This document shows, piece after piece, positions 1-8,430 of a DNA stretch of 64,000 nucleotides; position 1 is the first letter of the stretch, and each line of letters starts with the position of its first letter. The position numbers and the translations under genes are program-made. Where the stretch lies: contig NZ_VJNV01000015.1 in assembly GCF_008633915.1 (NCBI RefSeq), positions 124,001 through 188,000 of the forward strand. The letters are read 5' to 3'. The notes beneath the pieces were generated by a model. The model saw only the letters and a list, made by a program, of their open reading frames with translations. It had not been told where the DNA came from and searched no databases. This stretch comes from Campylobacter sp. LR291e (GTDB lineage: Bacteria; Campylobacterota; Campylobacteria; Campylobacterales; Campylobacteraceae).

Positions 1-126
1 ATGAAACCAGGGGATTCTATCTTAGTTTTACCAAAGGTTGATACTCAAAATTTACAAATTTTTGGAATGATTACTCAAATTTTATATCAAATTGCCGTTG
101 CTACAAGCGTTGTGGTAAGTATTTAA
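1..126 (+). CDS. kpsD: KpsD, capsule export protein, C-terminal end (5' part outside window)
   Basis: Only the last 41 codons are visible, open from base 1 to a TAA at 124-126. The peptide starts MKPGDSILVLPKVDT and ends in a hydrophobic helix. The 'KPGDSI.VLP' phrase is typical of the last SLBB/export-type segment of periplasmic polysaccharide-export proteins. The kpsF start lies 9 bp downstream in the same direction, and kpsD-kpsF is the usual order in Campylobacter. KpsD is the periplasmic/outer-membrane part of the group 2 capsule exporter. The first in-window ATG is almost certainly internal. The assignment rests on a short peptide plus context. Confidence 0.6.
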   Translation: MKPGDSILVLPKVDTQNLQIFGMITQILYQIAVATSVVVSI

Positions 127-135
127 GGTGTAAAA

Positions 136-1083
136 ATGGATGCGTTAAAGATTGCAAAGGAAGTATTTGAAATAGAGGCTAAGGCCATTTTAGATTTAAG
201 CAATAAGCTAGATGATAATTTTACCAAGGTTGTTGATTTAATCTTAAATACCAAGGGACGTTGTATAATAAGTGGCATGGGAAAGAGTGGGCATATAGCT
301 ACTAAAATAGCAGCGACTTTGGCAAGTACAGGAACGCCTAGCTTTTTTTTACACCCAAGCGAGGCATTGCATGGGGACTTAGGAATGCTTACCCCTGCTG
401 ATGTTCTTATAAGCATATCAAATTCAGGCGAAACAGAAGAACTTTTAAAAATAATACCTGCTGTAAAAAGGCGTCAAATTAAGCTTATAGTAATGACAGG
501 AAATATTAAATCAACCCTAGCAAAGCAAGGTGATATTATCTTAAATATATCGGTTGAAAAAGAAGCTTGTCCCTTGCAACTTGCCCCTATGAGTTCAACC
601 ACTGCTACTTTAGCAATGGGTGATGCCCTAGCGGCAGCTTTAATGAAGGCTAAGAAATTTAAGCCTGATGATTTTGCACTTTTTCACCCAGGAGGAAGTT
701 TAGGACGTAAGCTTTTAACTAAGGTTAAGGATGTAATGGTAAGTAAAAATTTACCTATAGTTAATCCAAATACCGAATTTAACGACCTAGTAGATGTTAT
801 GACTAGTGGCAAACTTGGGCTTTGTATAGTTGTAGAAAATGAAAAATTAGTAGGCATTATAACAGATGGGGATTTGCGTAGGGCCTTAAAAGGCAATAAC
901 AGACCTCGTTTTGATTTTAAGGCACAAGAAATTATGAGTAAAAATCCTAAATTAATTGATGCTGAGGCTATGGCTACTGAGGCAGAAGAATTAATGATAA
1001 AAAATAAGATTAAAGAAATAGTAGTCTCTCATAATGAAAAAATAGTAGGTATTATACAACTTTATGCTATAGGAAGTTTGTAG
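136..1083 (+). CDS. kpsF: Arabinose-5-phosphate isomerase (KpsF/KdsD family)
   Basis: Converts D-ribulose 5-phosphate to D-arabinose 5-phosphate, the first step of Kdo synthesis for capsule and LOS. The 315 residues match the usual family length. An N-terminal SIS sugar-isomerase domain includes SGMGKSGHIA (about residues 46-55) and the HPSEALHGDLGM stretch (about 73-84). Two C-terminal CBS domains follow (about 205-260 and 270-315, with GIITDGDLRR). The ATG at 136 has AAGGTG just upstream. The next gene starts at the base after the stop, so the genes are co-transcribed. A T8 run at 343-350 lies inside the SIS domain and leaves the frame open. Recognition is firm; kpsF rather than kdsD is inferred from the kpsD neighbour. 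Confidence 0.95.
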   Translation: MDALKIAKEVFEIEAKAILDLSNKLDDNFTKVVDLILNTKGRCIISGMGKSGHIATKIAATLASTGTPSFFLHPSEALHGDLGMLTPADVLISISNSGETEELLKIIPAVKRRQIKLIVMTGNIKSTLAKQGDIILNISVEKEACPLQLAPMSSTTATLAMGDALAAALMKAKKFKPDDFALFHPGGSLGRKLLTKVKDVMVSKNLPIVNPNTEFNDLVDVMTSGKLGLCIVVENEKLVGIITDGDLRRALKGNNRPRFDFKAQEIMSKNPKLIDAEAMATEAEELMIKNKIKEIVVSHNEKIVGIIQLYAIGSL

Positions 1084-2061
1084 GTGAAGTATTCTGTCGC
1101 TATTCCTGTGGATTTAAATTTAAGACCTTTGGATATTATTAAAAAAACAAAGGATATTTTAAAAAGGGCTAGTAATGAAGTAGAACTTGTCTTTGGGCAC
1201 AATGATAGGGGCAGTATTTTTGATAAATACTTTAAAAAAATCACAAAAAAAGACAATGTCAAGTTAGCCTCTGGTAAATTTTACACTCACTTAGTTTGTC
1301 AAAGTTTATTAAGAAACGAGGCCTTAAAGCTTTGTAGTAGTGATTTTGTTTATATAATGGACGTGGATTATATCTTTGATGAAGAGATTGCTGATTCTTG
1401 TATAAATGAGCTTAAAAATGGAGAAAAGCCTTTTGTTTATTTGCCTTGTTTATACCTTACAAGAAAGGGGTCAAGGTGCTTTTTTAAAAGCAATAGATTA
1501 GAAATGTTTGAAAAATTTATCAATTTTAGAAAGGACCTATTTTCAGGCATAGCCTCTCCTAGCGGTGGTAGTATTTTTTTAAAAAAGGATGATTATTTTA
1601 AAATAGGTGGCTTTGATGAGAGTTTTGTCGGACGTGGAGGAGAAGACTTTGAATTTATGATAAGGCTTGGTTTATATCATAAGCTTTTAACGCCAAGCAA
1701 GGATTTTAAGATAAATAAATTTTATAAATCCCCTATTTTAAGTGAGGGTTTTAGAAAGTATTTAAATTTCTTATCCTTGCCTTATTTTTTTGAAAAAAAG
1801 GTATCCTTTCATATTTATCACGGACGCAACCGCCTTAGGTCTTATTTTAGACAATATAAAAAAAATGCTGATATACTCGATGAAAAGATTAAATTTAACA
1901 ACGAAAATTTAAGTACAAACGAGACTTCTTTGTTAAAGCTTTATGAAGAACTTTGTAAAAAATATGAACTTTCACTTGATAAATATATTATTTTATTTGA
2001 TAGTTATCGCCCAAAATTATTTAGTATAGAACGTTTTATTTTATTTTTAAGAGGGCTTTAA
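1084..2061 (+). CDS. Glycosyltransferase, GT-A fold, capsule-type
   Basis: A 325-residue glycosyltransferase beginning with GTG immediately after the kpsF stop. A DVD metal-binding motif lies at about residues 93-95 and a GGFDE...GGED acceptor-side motif at about 175-188. This pair is characteristic of the galactosyltransferase/chondroitin-synthase-like branch of GT2/GT7 enzymes. There is no signal peptide or membrane anchor, so cytoplasmic action on lipid-linked capsule intermediates is likely. The last base of its stop is the first base of the next gene's ATG. Donor and acceptor sugars cannot be told from sequence. Co-transcription with kpsF supports a capsule role. Confidence 0.8.
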   Translation: MKYSVAIPVDLNLRPLDIIKKTKDILKRASNEVELVFGHNDRGSIFDKYFKKITKKDNVKLASGKFYTHLVCQSLLRNEALKLCSSDFVYIMDVDYIFDEEIADSCINELKNGEKPFVYLPCLYLTRKGSRCFFKSNRLEMFEKFINFRKDLFSGIASPSGGSIFLKKDDYFKIGGFDESFVGRGGEDFEFMIRLGLYHKLLTPSKDFKINKFYKSPILSEGFRKYLNFLSLPYFFEKKVSFHIYHGRNRLRSYFRQYKKNADILDEKIKFNNENLSTNETSLLKLYEELCKKYELSLDKYIILFDSYRPKLFSIERFILFLRGL

Positions 2062-3425
2062 TGGTAGGCGTAATCGTGCCTATTTATAATGTGGCCCCTT
2101 ATTTAAAAGAATGCCTTGAAAGCATTATTAATCAAAGTTATAAAAAATTAAGCATATTGTTAATAAACGATGGAAGTAGCGATGAAAGCTTAGAATTTGC
2201 TAAATTTTATGCCTTAAAAGATGAAAGAATAATACTTATAGATAAGCTTAATGGTGGCCAAGCACATACTAGAAATATAGGCATTGATTTTTTTAGTGGG
2301 GTTTTTGAATTTAAAGAATTTGAAAAGATAGAAAATTTATATACTTTTAAGGCTATAAATTCAAATACAATAAAACAAATTTATACAAAAAAACAAAAGT
2401 TTAATATCTTAGACCTTAATTATTTAATCTTTGTGGATAGTGACGATTTTTTAAACCTAACTTGCATTGAAGAATGCGTTGAAAGAATGAAAAATGTCGA
2501 CGTGCTTTGGTTTGATTATAAAATGATAATGCATATTAAAAAAAGCACCTTTAATACCCTTATGCAAGATTATGGTTATAAAAATGAATGTGTGATTAGT
2601 TCAAAAGAATGGCTTTTAAATATTGATAAGCACGAAAAACCCCTGCCCTTATTTTGGTTTACTTGGCAAGGAATGATAAATTTTAATTTTTTAAAAAATT
2701 TAAAATTACACTTTGTAAATGGGGTAATCTTTGAAGATACACTTTTTGGAATTATTCTTTTCACAAAGGCTAAAAATATTTATATTTATCCAAAACAAGT
2801 TTATAATTATATACTAAGGGCTGGTAGTACTATGAATTATAAAAAAAATAGTATAGAAAAAAGTTCTTATTTGTATGATTTATATAAGCATTTTAATGAT
2901 GATTTTTCAAGCTTTAAACGTTATCAACAAGCTTATAGTTGGCTTTTGCTTTGTATTTCAATGGCTGAGTTTTTTGAAAAAAATAGCGATGAAAGTTCTA
3001 TTTTATCAAAGCAAATTTTTATGCCTTATTTTTTAGAATATGCCCTTAATATCTTATATATACAAAAGGACCCCTTAAATTTAAAAGCTAGATTAAAAGA
3101 ATTAAAACCCCTTTTTGAAAGAACGTCTCTTTTTGGGGTAGCATCTTTACTAAATGATTATGAGTTTAGACTAGGTTATGTTTTTTTAATGAATTATAAA
3201 AGCTTAAAGGGCTTATTTTTGTTGCCAAGCTTATTAAAAAAAGAATTTTATCAATGCAAAAAAGATAATATCACCTTTAAAGAAAATCTCAAAAATTACC
3301 CCTATATACACTTTGATGAAAACAAAGAAAAAGACAATAAATATATAAAAAAGGTAAAAAATTTTTACTCGTATAAAACGGGTAAGATTATAGTAAAAAT
3401 ACTTAAAATATTAAGAATTTTTTAA
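2061..3425 (+). CDS. Family 2 glycosyltransferase, capsule-type
   Basis: A 454-residue GT2 enzyme. The N-terminus has the classic VIVPIYN start and the NDGSSD motif (about residues 36-41). A VDSDD metal-binding motif follows at about 125-129. An insertion of roughly 40 residues, rich in F, K and N, separates the RNIGI helix from the DxD strand, where most GT2 proteins are only about ten residues apart. The long C-terminal part is rich in aromatic and lysine residues and is not recognised. The start overlaps the preceding stop by one base (TAATG), so translation is probably coupled. It converges tail to tail with the DUF411 gene and shares 4 bp with it. Sugar specificity is unknown. Confidence 0.8.
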   Translation: MVGVIVPIYNVAPYLKECLESIINQSYKKLSILLINDGSSDESLEFAKFYALKDERIILIDKLNGGQAHTRNIGIDFFSGVFEFKEFEKIENLYTFKAINSNTIKQIYTKKQKFNILDLNYLIFVDSDDFLNLTCIEECVERMKNVDVLWFDYKMIMHIKKSTFNTLMQDYGYKNECVISSKEWLLNIDKHEKPLPLFWFTWQGMINFNFLKNLKLHFVNGVIFEDTLFGIILFTKAKNIYIYPKQVYNYILRAGSTMNYKKNSIEKSSYLYDLYKHFNDDFSSFKRYQQAYSWLLLCISMAEFFEKNSDESSILSKQIFMPYFLEYALNILYIQKDPLNLKARLKELKPLFERTSLFGVASLLNDYEFRLGYVFLMNYKSLKGLFLLPSLLKKEFYQCKKDNITFKENLKNYPYIHFDENKEKDNKYIKKVKNFYSYKTGKIIVKILKILRIF

Positions 3426-3865
3426 GGGGCTTTGCTGATTAATTTATCGCCTTTAAAATACCCATATAAGCGATTTGTTCCATCTTTTAAAAGTAAAATT
3501 ACAGGATATTCTTCTTCTATGCCTTGTTGCATTCCAGGACTTCCTTGTGGCATACCGTGTACTGAAAGCCCTATGATATCAGGCTTGTTTTCAAGTAGCC
3601 ATTCTATAGCAGATACAGGTACATGCCCTTCTATAGCATATCCTTCAATTATTCCTGTATGACAGCTTTGATATTCAGGTTTAATTTTCATTTGTTCTTT
3701 AATCTTATAAAATTCATTACTCTCATGCAAATTTACTTTATAGCCATTATTTTTAATATACTTAACCCATTTCTTACAACAACCACAATAAGCACTTCCA
3801 TAAACTTCTATATTTTTACTAAATAAACAAAGTGGCAAAGCAAGATATATAAGCCATTTTTTCAT
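3422..3865 (-). CDS. DUF411 periplasmic metal-binding protein
   Basis: A 147-residue secreted protein. Residues 1-16 (MKKWLIYLALPLCLFS) form a signal peptide without a lipobox. The mature part has the DUF411 signature: a Cys cluster YCGCCKKW at about 25-32, the SCHTG motif, and the G.VP...I.WLL and HGMP.GSPGM motifs. DUF411 proteins are small thioredoxin-fold-like proteins associated with copper or other metal resistance; no transporter lies beside it here. Its stop overlaps the converging glycosyltransferase stop within TTAA. Family recognition is good; the metal and role are inferred only from family context. Confidence 0.8.
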   Translation of the reverse strand: MKKWLIYLALPLCLFSKNIEVYGSAYCGCCKKWVKYIKNNGYKVNLHESNEFYKIKEQMKIKPEYQSCHTGIIEGYAIEGHVPVSAIEWLLENKPDIIGLSVHGMPQGSPGMQQGIEEEYPVILLLKDGTNRLYGYFKGDKLISKAP

Positions 3866-3923
3866 TTTGTAACCTTTATGAGATTTTTAAAAAATGATAG
3901 CTTAAAAAATTGAATTTGTTATT

Positions 3924-3950
3924 AAATTTTGCCCTAAAGGGACAAAATTT
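3924..3950 (-). terminator. Hairpin between PepSY-like and DUF411 genes
   Basis: AAATTTTG/CAAAATTT outer stem with an inner CCCT-AA-AGGG stem and one bulged A. It lies 24 bp after the stop of the leftward PepSY-like gene and before the start of the leftward DUF411 gene. The run of T after it is weak, so it may end transcription only partly. Confidence 0.5.
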
Positions 3951-3973
3951 AGAAAGGTTAAGTAAAGAAGTTT

Positions 3974-4393
3974 TTAATCAAATTTTTGACCTAAAATATT
4001 ACCATTTGCATCGGTATATACTTTCATGCCATTGTTAAATTTAAATTTGTAGCCGTGTACTTCTTTTTCTACTTGAATGATTTGAGCACCTGCTTGAGTA
4101 GATGATGCCTTTTGAACTACATTTGCAGGTAAAAAGTCTGTAGGTATTGCCTTATATTTGCCATCCACATCTTTCCACTCGCCTGTTATGATAAAATCAA
4201 TCTCAGTACCATCAGCTAAGGTAACATCATAAGAATCTAAATCCTTTTTAACAAGTCCTATAGTAACACCCTTAAAATAAGTGTTAATAAAGCTTTGGGC
4301 ATTAGCTGGAAGTTGATTTGCAGGAATCACCACATCATAAGCATAAGCTAAACCACTAAGTAACATAGCACAAAGTCCTAATTTTAATTTCAT
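3974..4393 (-). CDS. PepSY-like (DUF2874) periplasmic protein
   Basis: A 139-residue protein with a clean signal peptide (residues 1-18, cleavage after AYA). Two imperfect repeats follow, each with a helix then strands: 'LPANAQSFI..YF.G' near the start, and 'LPANVV...' with 'Y.FKFNNGMKVYTDANGNILG' near the end. This is the layout of PepSY-like/BLIP-like secreted domains (DUF2874). It starts 249 bp from the divergent exbB. Function is unknown; such proteins are often abundant periplasmic or envelope-stress proteins in this class of bacteria. An upstream GGAG (minus strand, just before 4393) supports the chosen start. Confidence 0.75.
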   Translation of the reverse strand: MKLKLGLCAMLLSGLAYAYDVVIPANQLPANAQSFINTYFKGVTIGLVKKDLDSYDVTLADGTEIDFIITGEWKDVDGKYKAIPTDFLPANVVQKASSTQAGAQIIQVEKEVHGYKFKFNNGMKVYTDANGNILGQKFD

Positions 4394-4612
4394 TTTTTCT
4401 CCTTTTAAAAAATTGATTTATGAAAGTGTAACTTATTTTTGTGAATTTAAAGTGAACTAAAAATTTATTCTCAAAAAGCTTTACATTTTGATTAGTATTA
4501 TTATGTAAGATAGGATAAATTTGGGTGATTTTTTTACAAATATAGCTATTTTAAGTTTTTATTTTAAAGAAAAATGATAATATATATTAAAGTAAAATTT
4601 ATTTTTATGATA

Positions 4613-4618
4613 TATAAT
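4613..4618 (+). promoter_or_regulatory. Putative -10 box of the exbB-exbD-tonB operon
   Basis: TATAAT 25 bp before the exbB ATG at 4643, in a very AT-rich divergent region. The stretch ATGATAATATATATTAAAG just upstream (4573-4591) has the AT pattern of a weak Fur-type operator. That is only a suggestion, based on the iron-uptake role of TonB systems. Confidence 0.4.
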
Positions 4619-4642
4619 ATCAAAAATTTTTGGAGCTTTGAT

Positions 4643-5065
4643 ATGGAATTTTTAAAAGAATACATAGATATAATTATCTTTGCTATACTTGGTTTAATGG
4701 CCTTTATCGCATTTTGGTGCGTTATTGAAAGAATTTTATTTTTTAGAAAGCTTAATTTTTCAGATTTTGCTAATCAAGAAAACTTTGATGATGCAATAAG
4801 TGAGAATTTAACGACTATTTATATAATATACTCAAATGCCCCTTATATAGGGCTTTTAGGCACGGTTATAGGCATTATGGTTACCTTTTATGAAATGGGT
4901 TTGGCTGGAAACATAGATGTTAAGGCCATTGTTATAGGACTTTCCTTGGCCTTAAAGGCTACTGCTCTTGGGCTTTTAGTAGCAATACCAGCTCTTATGG
5001 CGTACAACGCATTGCTTAGAAAAACTGCACTTTTAAGCAATGCTTATAGGCAAAAAAATGCTTAA
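4643..5065 (+). CDS. exbB: ExbB, TonB-system proton channel subunit
   Basis: With ExbD and TonB it transduces the proton-motive force to outer-membrane receptors for iron and heme. I start the gene at the ATG at 4643, preceded by GGAG (4631-4634). This gives 140 residues beginning MEFLKEY, the usual length of the short Campylobacter ExbB; an upstream in-frame ATG at 4574 would add 23 unlikely residues. Three membrane segments are visible at about 8-28, 70-95 and 108-130. The region YIGLLGTVIGIM and the A/G-rich third helix are typical of MotA/TolQ/ExbB channels. The 3' end overlaps exbD by 8 bp. Confidence 0.9.
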   Translation: MEFLKEYIDIIIFAILGLMAFIAFWCVIERILFFRKLNFSDFANQENFDDAISENLTTIYIIYSNAPYIGLLGTVIGIMVTFYEMGLAGNIDVKAIVIGLSLALKATALGLLVAIPALMAYNALLRKTALLSNAYRQKNA

Positions 5066-5447
5066 ATTACCACATAATGAGGGCTTAAATATCGTCCCTT
5101 TTATAGATATTATGCTAGTTTTATTAGCCATTGTGCTAAGTATTTCAACCTTTATAGCCCATGGAAAGATTAAGGTAAATTTACCACCTAGTGAAAATAG
5201 CGTTAGTATAGATGATGATAAACAAAAATTAATTATTGCCATTGATAAGGACAATATTTTTTATGTAGATGATAAAGAAGTTCAGCTTGAAACGCTTAAA
5301 ACGCATATAGATTTATTAGAAAAGGCTACTATCGTAGAATTAAAAAGCGATAAGGATGCTAAATTTGAAAGCTTTGTACAAGTAATTGACATGCTTAAAG
5401 CAAAAGAACATGAAAATTTCCAAATTTTAACGGAGAAAAACAGATGA
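5058..5447 (+). CDS. exbD: ExbD, TonB-system stator subunit
   Basis: A 129-residue ExbD/TolR family protein. The N-terminal LNIVPFIDIMLVLLAI contains the conserved membrane Asp that carries protons. A periplasmic domain follows, ending in the 'LKAK' dimerisation region. I choose the ATG at 5058 (TAGG at 5047-5050) over an in-frame ATG at 5040, because related proteins start close to 'LP.NEGLNIVP'. It overlaps exbB by 8 bp and the tonB ATG by 4 bp (ATGA), a translation-coupled operon. Confidence 0.9.
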   Translation: MLKLPHNEGLNIVPFIDIMLVLLAIVLSISTFIAHGKIKVNLPPSENSVSIDDDKQKLIIAIDKDNIFYVDDKEVQLETLKTHIDLLEKATIVELKSDKDAKFESFVQVIDMLKAKEHENFQILTEKNR

Positions 5448-6112
5448 ATGCCTTAATTACACACCATAAATTTCACGCCCTTTATATAACCTTTGTATTT
5501 TTTTCTCCTTTAATGTTTTTACTATTTTCTTCTGTGGTATTTTTTAAACTAGATTTTCAGCCAAGAGAGGAAAGTTTTTCTCTAGCAATGAAACAATTTG
5601 TTAGCACTCCAGCTTCTCAAGTTATGCCAACTACTCAGCCACCCACACCGGTAGTAAGCAAACCTGAACCTATAATTAAGCCCATTAAAAAGCATCACCA
5701 TAAAAAAAAGCATATTAGAAAAGAAGTAATAGCTCAGCCTGTACCAAGTGTAGTTAATACAAATGAAAATGTAGCAAGTGTTGCAAATGAAGTCTCAAGT
5801 CAAGGTCCAAGCCTTGAAAGCTTTAGCCAAAGTGATGATAATGCCTTTTTAAGAAAAATGAGAAAGGCTATTGAATCAGTAAGAGAATACCCAAGACAAG
5901 CAAGAAAAATGCACCTAGAAGGCGTAGTAACAATAGAATTTTTATGGAAAGAAAATAAAAGTCTAGGTTATGTCAAAATACTTAAAAGCTCAGGTCATAA
6001 AGTCCTAGATGAAAACGCCATAGCAAGCATAAAAAAGGCAGCAAATTTTTTCCCATATTATAAAAATGACGCACGCATTACAATGCCTATTGCATATTCT
6101 TTAATAAAGTAG
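5444..6112 (+). CDS. tonB: TonB energy-transducing protein
   Basis: A 222-residue TonB. It has a short cytoplasmic start, one membrane anchor (about residues 14-34), a Pro/Lys/Val-rich linker containing KPEP and a His/Lys run (about 60-95), and a C-terminal TonB domain. That domain contains YPRQARKMHLEGVVTIEF, the usual receptor-binding fold. It spans the periplasm and pulls on TonB-dependent receptors. The start overlaps exbD by ATGA. No receptor gene is adjacent. Short His-rich patches in the linker could bind metal, but that is speculative. Confidence 0.92.
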   Translation: MNALITHHKFHALYITFVFFSPLMFLLFSSVVFFKLDFQPREESFSLAMKQFVSTPASQVMPTTQPPTPVVSKPEPIIKPIKKHHHKKKHIRKEVIAQPVPSVVNTNENVASVANEVSSQGPSLESFSQSDDNAFLRKMRKAIESVREYPRQARKMHLEGVVTIEFLWKENKSLGYVKILKSSGHKVLDENAIASIKKAANFFPYYKNDARITMPIAYSLIK

Positions 6113-6169
6113 AAAATTTTAAAGACTTTTATGCTAAAATCAAGCCTTAAATTTAATTAAGGATAAATT

Positions 6170-7069
6170 ATGCTTAATAATAGTCGTTTGCGTATAGCTA
6201 TTCAAAAATCGGGTAGATTATCAAAAGAATCAATAGAACTTTTAAGGGCGTGTGGCGTTAAAATGCATATACACGAACAAAGCTTGATTGCAGTAAGTAC
6301 AAATTTAGCCATAGATATATTTAGAGTAAGGGATGATGATATACCAGGGCTTATCTTTGATGGGGTTGTAGACCTTGGCATTATAGGCGAAAATGTCTTA
6401 GAAGAAAACGAACTTGAAAGAAAGTCCTTAGGAGAAAATATACAATATAAAAATCTTAAAAAGCTTGATTTTGGATATTGCAGACTCTCACTTGCCTTGC
6501 CCGTAAATGCTAAATTTGAAAGCATAAAGGATTTTGAAGGACTAAGAATAGCTACTTCTTATCCTCAGCTTTTAAAAAGATTTATGAAAAAACATAATAT
6601 AAATTATAAAAATTGTCTTTTAACAGGTTCAGTAGAAGTAGCCCCAAGGGCAAATTTAGCTGATGGAATTTGTGATTTAGTTTCAAGTGGGGCTACCTTA
6701 CAAGCAAATGGCTTAAAAGAGGTAGAAACGATTTATGAATCAAGGGCTTGTTTGATACAAAGGCAAAGCGAGTTAGACTCACAAAAACAAGAATTAGTAG
6801 ATAAAATTTTACTTCGCGTTAGTGGGGTTATGCAAGCAAGAGAAAGTAAATATATCATGCTTCACATTAAAAAAGATAAGCTTGATGATATTATTTCTTT
6901 ATTGCCAGGGCTTGAACACCCTACTATTTTACCACTTGCACACGATGAAACAAGCGTTGCTTTACATATGGTAAGTAAGGAAAATTTATTTTGGGAAACT
7001 ATGGAGGCCTTAAAATTAAAAGGGGCTAGTTCTATTTTAGTTTTACCTATTGAAAAAATGCTTAAATAA
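6170..7069 (+). CDS. hisG: ATP phosphoribosyltransferase HisG, long form
   Basis: Catalyses the first, feedback-regulated step of histidine synthesis, ATP plus PRPP giving phosphoribosyl-ATP. The 299 residues correspond to the long, self-sufficient form, with a C-terminal ACT-like regulatory domain (about residues 225-299) that does not need HisZ. Recognisable stretches include [12 protein letters not shown] at the start, '[10 protein letters not shown]', and 'RIATSYP..LKRF'. The phosphate-binding region '[14 protein letters not shown]' is also present. ATG at 6170 follows AAGGA. hisD follows after 9 bp. Confidence 0.95.
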   Translation: MLNNSRLRIAIQKSGRLSKESIELLRACGVKMHIHEQSLIAVSTNLAIDIFRVRDDDIPGLIFDGVVDLGIIGENVLEENELERKSLGENIQYKNLKKLDFGYCRLSLALPVNAKFESIKDFEGLRIATSYPQLLKRFMKKHNINYKNCLLTGSVEVAPRANLADGICDLVSSGATLQANGLKEVETIYESRACLIQRQSELDSQKQELVDKILLRVSGVMQARESKYIMLHIKKDKLDDIISLLPGLEHPTILPLAHDETSVALHMVSKENLFWETMEALKLKGASSILVLPIEKMLK

Positions 7070-7078
7070 GGAGAAAAA

Positions 7079-8365
7079 ATGCAAATTGTTTCTTATAATG
7101 ATTTAAATGAAAATGAAAAAAAAGAAGTTTTAAAAAGACCTGCAATTAGTGCTAAGGATGAACTTAGCAAGATAGTTAAAAATATTATTAGTGATGTTAG
7201 AAAAAGAGGCGATGTTGCCTTAATCGAACAAGCCCTTAATTTTGATAAGGTTGAAATTTCTAGTATAAAAGTTAGTAAAGATGAGATTGAAGAGGCAAGT
7301 AAAAGGGTTAATACAGAGTTAAAAGAGGCTATAAATTTTGTTTATAAAAATATCAAAAAATTTCACGAGGCCCAAATTTTTGAATCTATAAGGGTTGAAA
7401 CCATAAAGGGCGTAGTGTGTGAGTTAGTTAGCAGACCTATTGATAAGGTAGGACTTTATATACCAGGTGGACTTGCCCCCTTACTTTCAACTACCCTAAT
7501 GTTAGCCATTCCTGCAAAGATAGCAAAATGTGAAAAAATCGTCCTTGCAAGTCCTGCAAAGATAAATGATGCTATTTTGTATTGTGCGAATTTATGTGGA
7601 GTAGATGAGATTTATCAAATGGGTGGGGCAGGGGCGATTGCAGCCCTAGCTTATGGTACAAATTCAGTTTGCAAGGTGGATAAAATTTTTGGTCCCGGAA
7701 ATTCCTTTGTTACAGAGGCCAAGGCACAAGTAAGTGCTGATATTAATGGAGCTGACATTGATATGCAAGCTGGACCTAGCGAGGTCTTAGTTATCGCTGA
7801 TGAGAGGGCAAATGTTAAATTTGTAGCTTCTGATTTACTTTCTCAGGCCGAGCATGGGACTGACTCGCAAGTTATTTTAGTATGTTTAAGCAAGGAATTT
7901 GCAAAAAAAGCAGATGAAGAAGTAAAATTTCAACTTGAAAAATTATCAAGAAAAGAACTAGCCACTAAAAGCATAGCAAATTCAAGGATTATCATAGCTA
8001 GTAATTTAAATCAAGCTGTAGAAATTTCAAATTTTTACGCCCCAGAACATTTAATAATACAAACTGAAAATCCAAGGGCTTTAGTTAGTGATATAAAACA
8101 CGCAGGGTCGGTTTTTCTGGGTGCATATTCTCCTGAGTCAGTTGGGGATTATGGAAGTGGGACAAATCATGTTTTGCCAACTTATGGGTTAACTAAAACG
8201 CATTCAAGCCTAAATTTAGCTGATTTTACTAAAAAAATGACCTTGCAAGAATTAAGTCGCGATGGCTTTAAAGCCCTTGGAAAAAGCATTGAACTTTTAG
8301 CAGCAGCAGAATCACTAGATGCTCATAAAAATGCTGTAAGCTTTAGGTTACAAGCCCTAACATAA
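7079..8365 (+). CDS. hisD: Histidinol dehydrogenase HisD
   Basis: Oxidises L-histidinol to L-histidine in two NAD-dependent steps. The 428 residues span the full family. Key stretches are GLYIPGGLAPLLST, 'VDKIFGPGN.FV', 'DMQAGPSEVLVIAD' (zinc/substrate pocket) and 'QAEHGTDSQ', with conserved His in 'APEHL' and 'TNHVLPT'. AAGGAG precedes the ATG, and the gene is coupled to hisG. Downstream lies a decayed gene rather than hisB, so the remaining pathway genes must be elsewhere if the pathway is complete. Confidence 0.95.
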   Translation: MQIVSYNDLNENEKKEVLKRPAISAKDELSKIVKNIISDVRKRGDVALIEQALNFDKVEISSIKVSKDEIEEASKRVNTELKEAINFVYKNIKKFHEAQIFESIRVETIKGVVCELVSRPIDKVGLYIPGGLAPLLSTTLMLAIPAKIAKCEKIVLASPAKINDAILYCANLCGVDEIYQMGGAGAIAALAYGTNSVCKVDKIFGPGNSFVTEAKAQVSADINGADIDMQAGPSEVLVIADERANVKFVASDLLSQAEHGTDSQVILVCLSKEFAKKADEEVKFQLEKLSRKELATKSIANSRIIIASNLNQAVEISNFYAPEHLIIQTENPRALVSDIKHAGSVFLGAYSPESVGDYGSGTNHVLPTYGLTKTHSSLNLADFTKKMTLQELSRDGFKALGKSIELLAAAESLDAHKNAVSFRLQALT

Positions 8366-8430
8366 TCTTTTTTAAAGCAAGAATTAAAAAAAATATAATG
8401 CTACTTTTGAAATTCTTTAAAAGGAGCATT

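Noticed and set aside
343-350. T8 run in kpsF as a phase switch
   Set aside because: It encodes a conserved Ser-Phe-Phe in the SIS domain and is short for a T tract in such AT-rich DNA.
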